A stretch of DNA of 64,000 nt. Origin: Mycocentrospora acerina. Lineage: Eukaryota; Ascomycota; Dothideomycetes; Pleosporales. The notes below the pieces were generated by a model. The model did not search any database. It was not told the DNA's origin and saw only the letters and a program-made list of their open reading frames with translations. The translations under genes were made by a program, and so were the position numbers. Of the stretch, positions 1 to 10,895 are shown piece after piece (position 1 is the first letter of the stretch; each line of letters starts with the position of its first letter). The DNA is taken from assembly GCA_022701365.1 (NCBI GenBank), contig JAKUHH010000059.1, forward strand, positions 62,001-126,000, written 5' to 3'.

Positions 1-2375
1 CTAAGGTTGCATTATTAAGGTTATCTTTTAGCCTTTTTTTATCTAGAATTTAATTAATTTTATAAAGGCTAGTAGTAAAGAATTTTTTTTCTTAGCATTT
101 TATATTAAAGTAGAAAGCATTAGCAGAAATAAGAGCAATATAAAAAGAAGGTTTAGTAAAGACAAGTTCTAGTAGGGGTTAGATAGGTTTTAGTGTTAGG
201 TCCTGTGTAATAAGAGGCAAGAACTTCTAACTCTTTAAAAGTTAAAGCATCTCTTAAATCTTATAAATAGCAGTAGTTACACTATACTTCTTTTAATAGT
301 CCTCTTATTCTTATAGCTTGTCTTATTATATAATATCTAAAGTAATAGTTTTAGCAGGAACTATTTAGTTAAGGGTTATTAAGAGTAGTAGAGCAGGATT
401 ATACACAGCAGGATAGCAGTCTAGCTAGATAATCTAGGAGTAATCTGTATCTAACTATAGCTTAAAATGCTTTATCTATTTAATTCTAATAATGCAGTCT
501 TATAAGCTAAGATCTACTATTACAAATAAGCAGTTATAGATCTTTTTTCTATTAATAATTAGATATAAATAGATATACTAAGTTACTAAGAAAGAGATTT
601 AGTCTTAAAACTCTTTAACAGTAACTTAAAAAGGTAGCTATTAGATAAGAGTTTAAAGAGCTAATAAAATAGAAGTAGCAATTTCTAAATTTAAGCAAAG
701 ATAACCTTAGGCACTAGTGTTAATTAAGGAGTATAATTAGACCTTAAAGCCTTTAGTGCAAAGAATAGAAAGAAAAAAGAATTATAGTCCTTTAAATAAG
801 TTTAAGAGACTAAGGTTTAATAAGTTATAATAGTTTAGGCCTAAGAAGGGAGGTCCTCTTAGGTGTCTCTATTTCTTGTCTAATCTTCTTCTTAGTTAAA
901 GTCTTCTCTTAATTCCTTAACATTCTTATTAAGGTGTTTAAACTTAATCTTCTGTACTTAAGGCAAAAGACACTTACTTATAAAGTGTCTTAGCTTACTA
1001 TAGTTATAGCAATTGCCTAGAGTTAGATTTCTTGCAGGACTAAGAGTCTTAGATATAGGCTAAAGGGCAAGTAAAGGTTAGGGTTATGTTTAGATACAAA
1101 GGTCTGCTTATTAGTATAAATTATAGTTTATTCTTAGTAAGGACTTTTAAATTAGACTTAAATAAAGTTAACTTAGTTTATATATTGTACAGATTGTGCC
1201 TCCTATAGTTAAGACTAAGAGATAGTTCCTTTATTCTATATTAAACACTATTAGGTGTTTAACTATAAGCTTAAAAGAGTTATTTTATTATTGCTTAAAT
1301 CTTAGGCTAGGGATCTGCAAGGTTAGTGTAATCTTTATCTATAAGTAGTAAAACTATTCTATTTTAAGTACTTATCCTCTAATAGCAGCACTAAAGAACT
1401 GTGCTTTAAAAGTAAGAAAAGTTTCTGTCTTATTTATATAAAGTTTATTAAAAGCAGCTTAGCTCTTAGCTCTTTTATTTCCTGTAATAAAATAAGACTT
1501 AAGTAGGTTAATTATATCTTCTACAATCTTAAAATAGTTAGACAAGGTATTAGATAGGTATTAGGGCTCTAGGTACTCTTTAGCTAGGCTAGAAGTATAT
1601 CCTTAGACTAACGCTATGCAGGCGCGCTTACTCTAATAGTAGTCTGCATTAATCTCTAATTAGTTTTAGATTAAGGCTTACTATTAGTAAAAAGTTAAGT
1701 TATAACTATTTTTAAAGACTTTAATAGTAGGTGTTTTTTTAGATAGTTTTGTGCATATAGTATTATTAATTAAAATCTTAGACTAGAACTTTAGAGGTTA
1801 AGGTTATTCTAAGAGAGTTAAAGGTAATTTAGTACTAAGTAAAAGGTAGTCTAAGGTAATTATAGCTTGCTGTAGTTCCTAAATTTCTGCATAAAGCTAG
1901 TCTACTAATTAAGCTAAGTCCTCTTTTCTTTAGTCTAAATCTAGTATAGGTTTAGCACTAGTTCTTACTAGATTAGGGGATAAGGTAGGATTAGACGCTT
2001 CTGCTGTTACCCTTAAGGTTAAGCCTTAAGTATATACTAATCTTTAAGTTAGTTCCTTTAAACTTAGAGTAATAGTAGCAGACATTAGAGTTAGGTCTAA
2101 TTCTGCTAGGTTCTTAATAGTCTTTAAGTTTCTACCTTAGCGCAATTTTATGCAGCTATTCTAAAGTAATCCTAACACAGTAGTCTAGGAAGTTCTAAAC
2201 CTAAAGGCTTTAGTTATTAAGAGATTATAAAGATCTTAGCTGTAACAAAATGCTAGATATAACAGTATAGTCTAAATTAGTTCTAAATTAGATAAGGCTT
2301 AGACATAATCTAAATAAAATAAGTAGTAATATTATTTAGAGGCTATTACTAGCTAGGACAAGTTTTTCTGTATAA
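1..2375 (-). mobile_element. LTR retrotransposon A, 5' part (Gag), RIP-degraded, runs off the window
   Basis: This is the internal region of an LTR element transcribed on the minus strand, downstream of the LTR at 2376-2663. At 970-1011 the minus strand reads a CCHC zinc knuckle, CYNYSKLRHFISKC. It fits C-x2-C-x4-H-x4-C with the second Cys changed to Tyr and a Gly to Arg, as RIP would do. This marks the C-terminal end of Gag. Protease and polymerase should lie further left, outside the window, so I cannot assign the superfamily. Stops occur throughout, so the copy is dead. Confidence 0.7.
970..1011 (-). pseudogene. Gag CCHC zinc-knuckle remnant (element A)
   Basis: Fourteen codons read C-Y-N-Y-S-K-L-R-H-F-I-S-K-C. 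Cys1, His and Cys3 of a retroviral-type knuckle are intact. The second Cys (TGT) has become TAT and the usual Gly before His has become Arg. Both are C-to-T changes on the opposite strand. Confidence 0.7.
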
Positions 2376-2663
2376 TGTAACAACACAGGTTATAAGAGAG
2401 TAATCTAAATAGGGTCTAAAGTGTCTACTACTAGGCATATAAAAGTGCTAGGACTAAAAGGTAAACTAAAGATACTATTCTCTACACCTATAGGTCTTAT
2501 ATAAAAGGATACAGAAAAACTACTCTACAAAGCTACACAGACTGCCCCCCTTATATATCCCTTCCTAGGGTTACCATCTAAGGCAAGTACGAATCAGGTA
2601 GCTATCGGATAGGTGTTGGTTGACTCAGGGGTAATGATAGGATGTGACGTTGTGAACGTTACA
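2376..2663 (-). repeat. LTR of element A (288 bp)
   Basis: The segment is bounded by TGTAAC at 2376 and GTTACA at 2663, the TG...CA ends expected of an LTR. Read on the minus strand it holds a TATATAAG box near 2550 and a relatively GC-rich, unmutated patch. Gag lies beyond 2375 on the same strand, so this is the 5' LTR of A. Immediately beyond 2663 the RNase H reading frame of element B stops abruptly, showing that A inserted into B. The expected 5-bp target duplication (TTAAG at 2664-2668) cannot be checked because the other end of A is outside the window. Confidence 0.65.
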
Positions 2664-2989
2664 TTAAGTGCTTTATAAGTTATAAAGTAAAGTAAGTTCT
2701 TATAGTTAGTATAGATTATAAGATCTAAACAGCTTTCTATATAGATTTTTTAATATTATAATGCAGAAATAATTACTATAAGTCCTTTATTATATATATT
2801 ATATCTTTCTTTTTATCTGCTAAATTTATAAGAATAGTACATAATAAGATAATACTTATTATTATATTTTTAATAAGTGCATGCTCTTAATACTAAATCT
2901 AATATATTAGTTTTAATTTCTAAGAGTTCTTTACTGTAAAAGGCTACTATAGTTAGTAGCTTTATATATACTTACTTAAGTAATTAAAA

Positions 2990-3480
2990 AGCAGTTTTCT
3001 GCTTATCTTTCTACTAGAATATTATATCTTTCTGTATAAGCTTAGTAAGTAGTATTATATAGTATAAATAGTCCTTTATAAATCTTTAGTTAAAGTTACA
3101 GAATCTTAAGAATGCCTATATTTCTTTAACTATTTTTAGATATAGTTATTCTTTTATAGTTCTAGTCTTTTCTTTGCTTATCTATACTCTTTTTATTTTT
3201 ACTATAAATCTTAGGAATTTTATATTTATTTTATAAAACTTACACTTTTCTAGTTTAAGCTATAGTTTAGCTTTCTCTAGTACTGTAAGTACTTTCTTAA
3301 CATGCTTAATATATTCCTCTATATTATCTAAGTAAATAAGAATATTATCTACGTATTCTTATAGTATATTATTTATTAGTACTTAGCATGTTGCTAGTGT
3401 GTTAGTAAGACTAAAAGGTATAACAGTGTATTTATAGTGTCTGTAGTGCGTTTAAAAAGCAGTTTTCTATTCTTTACCTT
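2990..3480 (-). pseudogene. Gypsy reverse transcriptase remnant (element B)
   Basis: Minus-strand translation gives, in order, KTAFxTHYRHYKYTVIPFS, LTNTLATC, INNIL, VDNILIYLDNI, KHVKKVLTVLEKAKL, LKLEKCKFYK, IKFLRFIVKI and AFLRFCNFN. These correspond step by step to gypsy RT (HYEYxVMPFGLTNAPATFQ, YLDDILIYS, KCxFH, LGFI, FLGFANFYRRFI). The catalytic YLDD is YLDN and internal TAA/TAG codons are frequent. The changes are all of RIP type. The enzyme is inactive. Confidence 0.85.
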
Positions 3481-4374
3481 TTATTATTTATATTAGTTTA
3501 TACACGCTTTTTAAATCTAAGGCTGTAAAGATCTTTACTTAAGAAAGTCTATCTTATAACTCTAATATATTTAGAAGTAGATATCTATTCTTAATTATTA
3601 TATTATTTAATTTCTAGTAGTTAATATAGAGTTAAAGAGTTCTATCCTTTTTAAGTATAAAGAGGATAAGGTAACTTACTAGTAATTATAATTCTTTATT
3701 AAATCTTTTCTTAAGATTCTTAGCTATATACTTATAAAGTACTTTAAGCTTTTTCTCTAATAATCTATATATTTACTTAAAAGTTAGTTACTTTCTTTCC
3801 TGCAGGATTATTTTATAATCCTAAAGCTAATGCTTAGCTAGCAAAGCTATACCTAACTCTTCTTAAAAGAAGTAGTCTTATACCTAATACTCTTTAGGAA
3901 TAATAAGAGTTATATATTTTCTTACTTCTCTATAGGTTTTTCTTTAAACTCTTACTTTATAACTTATAGAGCTATTAGTATCTATAGAGTTAACTCTTAC
4001 TATCTTAAAGATATCTTTAGTTAAAGTAATATTATTAATTATCTTCTTATCTATCTTTATTTAATAATAAAGTGCAAGCTTTAATACAGTTATATAGGTG
4101 CATTACTTTAAAGTAAGACTCTTACTTACCTATAATATTATTTAGTTATACTTTTATAACTAAGAAAGTTCTAAAATAAGATTATAAGTAGCTATCTTAA
4201 AGATATTAAAAGTAATCTGTTCCTAGTATAACTAGATCTAAAGAGTAATACTATAAGTTTTATATATAATCTTTAACTCTTTTAGTATTAGTTGCCTATT
4301 TATAACTACTATAGAGTAGAGTTGTTTTTTCTTAATAAGTAATAGTCTAGCTATCTATACTACTCTTACTAATA

Positions 4375-4402
4375 TAAAGTTTGTTTATGCCTTTAAATTA
4401 AG
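4375..4402 (-). pseudogene. Retropepsin active-site remnant (element B)
   Basis: The minus strand reads A-L-L-N-L-K-A-stop-T-N-F-I, the mutated form of the aspartic protease motif ALLDSGAxTNFI. The catalytic Asp has become Asn, by a G-to-A change. It sits between Gag and RT on the same strand, as expected for gypsy elements. Confidence 0.65.
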
Positions 4403-4481
4403 TAGTGCCTTTATCTAGTATCTGTTAAGTCTTACTAATAGCTTAACTTATATCTAAAAATTTATTGTATTAAGTTGTCTA

Positions 4482-4489
4482 GTGTTATT
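4482..4489. repeat. 8-bp target-site duplication, left copy (GTGTTATT)
   Basis: GTGTTATT immediately precedes the left terminal inverted repeat, and the identical octamer follows the right repeat at 10192-10199. An 8-bp duplication is typical of hAT-like transposons and some other DNA transposon groups. Confidence 0.8.
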
Positions 4490-4535
4490 GTGGCTGCATG
4501 TCAGGTAACCATGAAAGTTAACCTTAGCTATCATG
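4490..4535 (+). repeat. Left terminal inverted repeat of the 5.7-kb element
   Basis: It pairs with 10146-10191 in inverted orientation. It has kept CpA dinucleotides that are rare in the interior, so it escaped much of the RIP damage or is the youngest segment. Homology may extend further in, with a TGCGCTAAG block on both sides separated by a ~19-bp indel. Confidence 0.8.
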
Positions 4536-5106
4536 AACCTAGCCTTTTGCAGCTAGCTGCGCTAAGACGCTATTTCATAGTTACATAAAAATAGTCTAAT
4601 TAAAACTAGACTAAAAAGTTTTTCTAACACAGTTGCTTTATAGTTTTAAGTATATTACTATCTTAAATTATAATCTAAATATATTTGTAACATAAAGTCT
4701 TCCCTGCAATAAAATAAATTTAAATTTAGTAATGCTTCTAGCTAAATTACTATAGAAAGTACTTTAATAGATAAGAATTTTCTTAATAACCCCTCTTATA
4801 AGTCCTAGGAAGAAATTTCTATACCTTTTAAAGAATTAATACAGAGTCTAGAAAATAAGGCAGTAAGTAAAAAAGAATATATTGCAAATATATTAGTAAT
4901 ATGTTTTTTAGTCTAGCGCCTTTCCTTTTACGTGTAGCAATAACAGAGGAACTCCTCTCTATGCAGCTTAAATTAAGCATATTTTATTAATACTATTATA
5001 CCCTACTACACTTAAAGGTAGTCTTGCATATATTATCCTAATTCTTATATAAGATAATAAGACTTATCTAAGTCTAAATAAGGTAGTGTTAAAGATAATA
5101 AAGGTA

Positions 5107-8100
5107 AATATGTTCTTAACGCATTCTAAACTATATGCTAATAACTTAGATCTAATATTTAAATTAAATAATTTATTAAAAATAACTAGTAAAGTTACCT
5201 TACTTCTATAACTAAGACTGTTTTGGATAGAAATTAAGTTGCAGTAAGCTGAAATATTATAAATATGTTCTAAACGCGTTCTAATTATATCCCTATAATA
5301 AGGTAACTAAAGATCTATAGAAAGAAATAGGAAGACTTTAAAATAGACTACTAGTCTTAAACAGAAACTATAGAAGAGATGTAACAAGGTTTAATATATA
5401 TTTAAATAATATTAAGAATAGGTTTAAAAAAAATTTTAGCATCTTTATTAGAGTTTCTTTATAATTTAATAGAAGAGCTTGCTTTAGAAGAACTGCCTTA
5501 TGTAGACCTATTTTATACTAGAAAAGAGTTCTTGTAAGTACTATTTTAGACATAACATGTTTAAAATATATTAAGAATATGTTAAAATTCTGCTAGTAAT
5601 AGACTATACTTTATTAGTTGTACTAGCTAGTAACTAGGTTAATAAAAAGGACTCTACTTCCATAAGAAGCTGGATTAAGATGTTAATATTGCCTACCTTT
5701 CTTTGCTCTTTAAGTTAGGTCTGCCTAAGAATAATAAAGAAGAGTGCTTTGTTGTTAATATAAGTATAATAAGGTTAAAGCGTTATAGTAGGTAAACTCT
5801 AAAAGACATTCTTAACATGTTTCTAATATGTTCTAGATATTAACTACTTATAAGGTATAAGAAAACTTAAAATAGTTTCTTGTAAAGCTTATTTCTAAGT
5901 TATTATTCTATAAGATATAATATTATGTCCTTACTTTGCTGTAATTGCGTTTAGAACACATTTTTAAGTTCCTCTACTGCCCTCTGTAATTATAGATAAA
6001 GAAAAGTATAATCTTCTCTTAGTACTATATCTAATACTAACTCTAGACTTAATATATTATAAGTTTTAGATTAACGTGTTCTAAACACATTTATAATATA
6101 TTTAGCTTAATTTCTTAACTTACTTTAGCTTAAAACGTTCTTTTCTCTATATAAGTATTATTTAGTTAAAGATATAAATATTGCACTTGCTAATAAGGAC
6201 TAAATTTAGTCTATTATATCTTAAGAAAAGATTATTTAGTTCCCTAATAGAGGAGGTATAGATAGCATAATGTACAAGTAGAGGATAGGACAGAGAAATC
6301 TTAAGACAGTACAAATATAATCTAAACATATTCTTATTCTGTTTTTTAACAATATTAGGCATATATACAGCACGTCTTACCTCTTAATAAAGACCTTGTA
6401 ATTATGTGTTTTAATACTTAATAAGCTAAAGTTCTATTTTAGCGTAAGACTTTTTAAATAGACATGTCTTTTAAGAGGCTAAGAGATAAATAGACTTAAA
6501 TTCTAATTGTAATATTCTTAAGAAAGCATAATAGATATAGGTAAAAGTCTAACGTGTTCTAAACATGTTCTAAATATGTTAACAAAATAAAGTAATTACT
6601 TTAGGTTATATTCTTTTAAATTTAGAAAATCTAGATGTCTATTTTAAAGCATTTTCTAGGTATTTTAATCTTATAGCTTAGCAGGCTTAAAAGCTAGTTT
6701 GTTAGTATTATATCTATAGACATAATTTTATTAGAACTATACTTAATATAAGTAATAAGCAGATAAAAGGTATATTTACAGAGCAAAACGCGTTTAGAAT
6801 ATGTTCTTAATGTGTTCTTATAGGTCTTAAACTGTATCTTTAGAGCATTAATCTAAAATATAGCTCTTAGCAACTCTAAATAATATTATGTGTTTAATTT
6901 TGCTAAGTTTATTTCTATTAGAGTATTATAAAGGCTATCCTAGATGTTCCTTAGACAGAGACCTTAGTCTAGGGTTAAATAAGATCTCTTTTAGAGGCAG
7001 GGTTAAAGGAACACTACATGTCTATTTTTAATAAGATTATAGGTATGCTCTATTAAAAGAAGATATTCTAAACATGTTACTAACATGTTTAGCTAATAAT
7101 AGGCAAAGAATAAGAAACATAATGTCTATACTGCTAGTATTACACAGTGATGCAGTCTTATGCCTCTTAAGATTTAGAATAAACTTGCACATAATACAAA
7201 TGCTGCTAAATAAGCTCGATAGAAGGGATACTGCACTAAGATTTATATATCTCTATAAGTTATAATTAATAAGTATACATAGAACCTAAACATGTTCTAA
7301 ACGTGTTTCTAATATGTTTTAGTAGTAAATAAATAGATCTTTAAGAAGTATAAGAATAGGCTGCTAAAGAAAAGTATAGAATTTATTACTTTTATAGAAG
7401 AGACTAAAGTGTAAGTATAAGATATAATCTAAACAGAAGACAAGAAGAAAGTAAGTTTAATATTTAAATGTCTTAAACATACTAATTATGATTAGAATGT
7501 AAATAAAATATATTAGACTTACTTATTATTTTTTATAATGATAAGATGTCTTCTAGCTCTAATTATATCTTATTACTAGTAAAGAGATTATAATCTAAAG
7601 TAAAGAAAATTCTAGTCTATTTAAATTTATTAAACTTATAGAATAGAACTGTGCCTTAGTTAGCCCTAAGGTGTGTTACTTTAAATATATTTATAATGTA
7701 TTCCTAACATATTCTTAGCTTAACTCCTCCCGTAGAATTAATAGTTAGGAGTTCTATATTAGATAAGGTTTCCTCTATAAAGTTAAAAGAAAGAAATAAT
7801 AGAGCAGACTAAAAAGCACTTTAAATAAAGGTTTAAGAACTTAAATCCTTATAACAGAAGGCTGCGTTTAGAGAGGAGTAATTATATAAAAGACTAGAAT
7901 AAGATTAGATTGTAATCTAAACACATTTTAACTATTCTTAAAAGAGTCTAGCTTATAATTTAATTATTACTTGTCTTAATTTTTTTGTATAAATTTGTAA
8001 CATATCCTCTTTTTAATATCTACAACTCCTTTATTTCTTCTAATGGAAATAAGTAATAAATTACTTCTTGCCTATGTATATTACTATTATTATATTGTAA

Positions 8101-10022
8101 ATACAGTTCTAATATATTATAGCTAATTTACTAAAGCTATAACTCTCTGTCTACTCTTCTATTATTAACACTAGAACTATTGTTAGATTGAAATAGTATT
8201 AGATTTATATTATATAGAGGAGAGAATTTTTGCAGATGTTGCTAAAACAAAGATAATAAGGTTTTGTGTAGAGTAAAAATAGTTTAAAATGCGTTATAAA
8301 CATGTTCTAACTAAGTAATAGAATTTTTTTTTAGATTATAGAGCACTAGTCTACTATATTAAATGTAACTATCTAGAATTCCTACTTTCTCCTGCTAAAA
8401 TTAGTTATACTTCTAAAAGAAGTAAAAGATTAGATATTAAATTCTTCTAACAGCTTTTAGACAGTTCTTTTACTAATAACTTTAGGGAACCTATTTAGAA
8501 CGTAGTTATAATATATTTAGCAGATTATTTAATACAAGATTAGAGTATTAACAAGGATACTTACACTAAAGAAGAAGATTTAATATAATCTTAAGTTTAA
8601 GAACAAGTTCTAAGCAAATCTTTAAGCAATTTATAAAAGAGAAAAAGATTATAATTTAAAGTAGAAGAATAAATGCATCCTCTATAAATACCTATATTAA
8701 TTGTAAAAATATCTATAACTCTTTATAAATTAAATAATATCTTTTAAAAGTAGGTAAAAGGCTAAGTAAGAGCTAAGGAATGTGTTCTTAATATATTAGT
8801 AATGTGTTGTAGCTAAACCTTAATACCTGTTATAAGATTCTTAAGGAGAAAATTCTACCTCTTTTATGTAACAACTATTAGTATAAAGGTATTTTAGAAT
8901 ATACATTTAAAGGAAGTTGCAATAAGAGATTATATTTTAAATTTTAAAATCTTATCTAGAAAGAACACGTTTGTAATGCATTATAAACTTATTCTAGTGT
9001 TCCTTCTATTCCTTCTTAATATCTTTCTTCTTAATCTTCCTCTTCTTTATTATTTTCTATATTATCCTCCTCTTTATTAACCTCTTTTTAAGAGGGTATA
9101 TTAAAGAATTAAAAGCTCTAGCAGGAAGCAGCCTTATCTTCTGCAAATCTAAATTAGTAAGCTAAAACATGTTATAAATATATTAAAAATGTGTTTTTAA
9201 AGATCTTATACTACAGACAGCTTAACTATTCAATCTATACATATTGTAAGAGACTTACTTATTATTTAACCTAAGCATAGTATTTATATAGGTTAGATAA
9301 ACCTAAAACAGGTCATTATTGTGTTTAAAACACGTTTTGTAAGTACTTACTTATCCTATCCTCTAACTAGAAGTATACTAAATATGATCTTATTTCTTAT
9401 TAATATTTTAAGTAACAGTTATGTGTAGATATTTACGTTCCTAGGCTTTTGCAGTCTTAATCTTTAATTAAATAGTTATGCTTTATTATTATGAGCTTAT
9501 AGAATTCTATTAAGGTTAGTAAAACGCGTTTAGAATATAATATAAACATGTTTTTGTCTACCTTTAACCTTACTTAGGTAGGTTCTACTAAGGCAACTTT
9601 TATTATTAGAGAGTATAACATTATGTCTGTAGATCTTAATAATGAAGGTGCAGAGAGCACCTTTTAACTAGAATATAGCCAAGTAATGTAAACAAAACAT
9701 GTTTAAAATATAATAAGAACATATTTAACTTACACTATATAAAATATTAGTGCTAATCTTCTTATAACAGCATACTTCTCTATAGTCTACGTAGCAGAAA
9801 CTATATATGTTATTTCTGCTGCTAATAGTAAATAATAAAACTCCTCTAAGTAAGGCAAGAAAAGTGCAGTAATGTATATAAGGCTCTTTAAATTAAATTA
9901 GAATATAATAGGAATATAATCTATAAAACACTAATATAGTTTTACAGTGCTAAGGCTATGTTATAGATCTGTTATTATAGTAAGGCTTAAAGAACATAAT
10001 CTAAACATGTTAGAAATATGTT
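5107..10022. repeat. Dispersed triads of an 8-bp palindrome, 11-bp period
   Basis: An octamer close to AACATGTT or AACRYGTT (R=A/G, Y=C/T) occurs in groups of two or three separated by 3-nt spacers (often CTA, TCT, CTT or TAG). Successive copies therefore start exactly 11 bp apart. Clear triads start at 5107, 5262, 5554, 6073, 6314, 6551, 6787, 7289, 7684, 8779, 8964, 9166, 9523, 9696 and 9993. Pairs or weaker triads start at 5814, 7071, 7920, 8288, 8499, 9318 and 9902. They recur about every 100-390 bp, only inside the 4490-10191 element. Variants such as AATATGTT, AACATATT and AATATATT are what RIP would make from AACATGTT. Confidence 0.8.
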
Positions 10023-10145
10023 TAAATTAAATTAAGATTCTATGTTTATGTTAGAATAATGTTGTAGCGCTTACTTAGTCTCCTAAACATAGACTAGTTA
10101 TAGTTTAACTAAATTAAAACCTAAATGTAGCTTAGCGCATCCTTC

Positions 10146-10191
10146 CATGTTAGCTAAGGTTAATTTTCATGGTTACCTGACATGCCGACAC
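10146..10191 (-). repeat. Right terminal inverted repeat of the 5.7-kb element
   Basis: This is the inverted partner of 4490-4535. The second copy of the 8-bp target duplication (10192-10199) follows directly. Confidence 0.8.
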
Positions 10192-10853
10192 GTGTTATTC
10201 TAGGTGCATAGCACTAACCTAAAAAAGGCTAGTCTTAAAATCTATTAATGCACTTTACTTCTATATACTTAATGCATTTAAGGTTTATATAAGTAATCTA
10301 TTAGTATTAGTTATAGACTTTATTAACTATAAGTTTTATCTAAAAGATCTCTGTTAAATTATTAGTTCTAGAAAAATACATTTAATAGTACTTATCTTAA
10401 ATGTAGTTCTTACATTTATTATACTTATAGTTATACTATTAGTACTTATATTTTTTTTACATACTATAAACTATTTTAACCTTACTTTTTTACTATAGTA
10501 GTCTGCATATAGATTATAAAAGCATTCTGTCTATAATATACTGTATAATTCTTATTTCTATAATCTAAGTAGTATCTTAGTTATGCTAAATTAGGAGTAT
10601 AAGTAATATTCCTACTAAGATTATTGTCTTAACTATTTAGTAGTATATTTTCTTATATTCTTTTAGTAAGTGCCTAGGTGTCTTTAGATAAGCCTAGTAA
10701 TACTAATTATGCTAGTGTCTATAGGGCTAAGTAAGATTCTAGAGTATTAATAACTACTTATTTATTATCTTAATCTTTATAGAAAGCATCTTTAATGTCT
10801 AGAAGTGCAAATATAATTGCATTTACTTATCTAGTAACTATATTCTTAGATCT

Positions 10854-10895
10854 GCAGTTTTAAGATATATAGCCTAGCTTGCTACAGCTATAACA
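10854..10895 (-). pseudogene. Gag CCHC zinc-knuckle remnant (element B)
   Basis: The minus strand reads C-Y-S-C-S-K-L-G-Y-I-S-stop-N-C, a C-x2-C-x4-H-x4-C knuckle with His changed to Tyr and one Gln to stop. It is the same domain as at 970-1011 in element A but clearly a different copy. It fixes the Gag part of B to the right of the 5.7-kb insertion. Confidence 0.75.

Larger units (their letters stand above)
4490..10191. mobile_element. 5.7-kb TIR DNA transposon, RIP-degraded, family unassigned
   Basis: The element has ~46-bp inverted termini (4490-4535 and 10146-10191; about 42 of 46 positions match). They begin GTG(G/T)C(T/G)GCATGTCAGG, and the element is flanked by the exact 8-bp duplication GTGTTATT. 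It lies inside gypsy element B. An 8-bp duplication suggests hAT-like, but the long termini would also suit a Mutator-like element. I could not recognise a transposase domain. Around 5440-5880 the plus strand keeps a plausible reading frame broken only by TAA/TAG, so it probably coded on the plus strand. The interior carries about 22 regularly built palindrome triads (separate entry). Confidence 0.75.

Noticed and set aside
6162..6362. 66-codon minus-strand ORF in the AT-rich island
   Set aside because: It lies inside a RIP-degraded transposon, is Leu/Ile/Asn/Tyr-rich as expected from base composition, and covers one palindrome triad. It is not a gene.
7074..7265. 63-codon plus-strand ORF
   Set aside because: Chance open frame inside the 5.7-kb element beginning within a palindrome triad, with no family-like residues.
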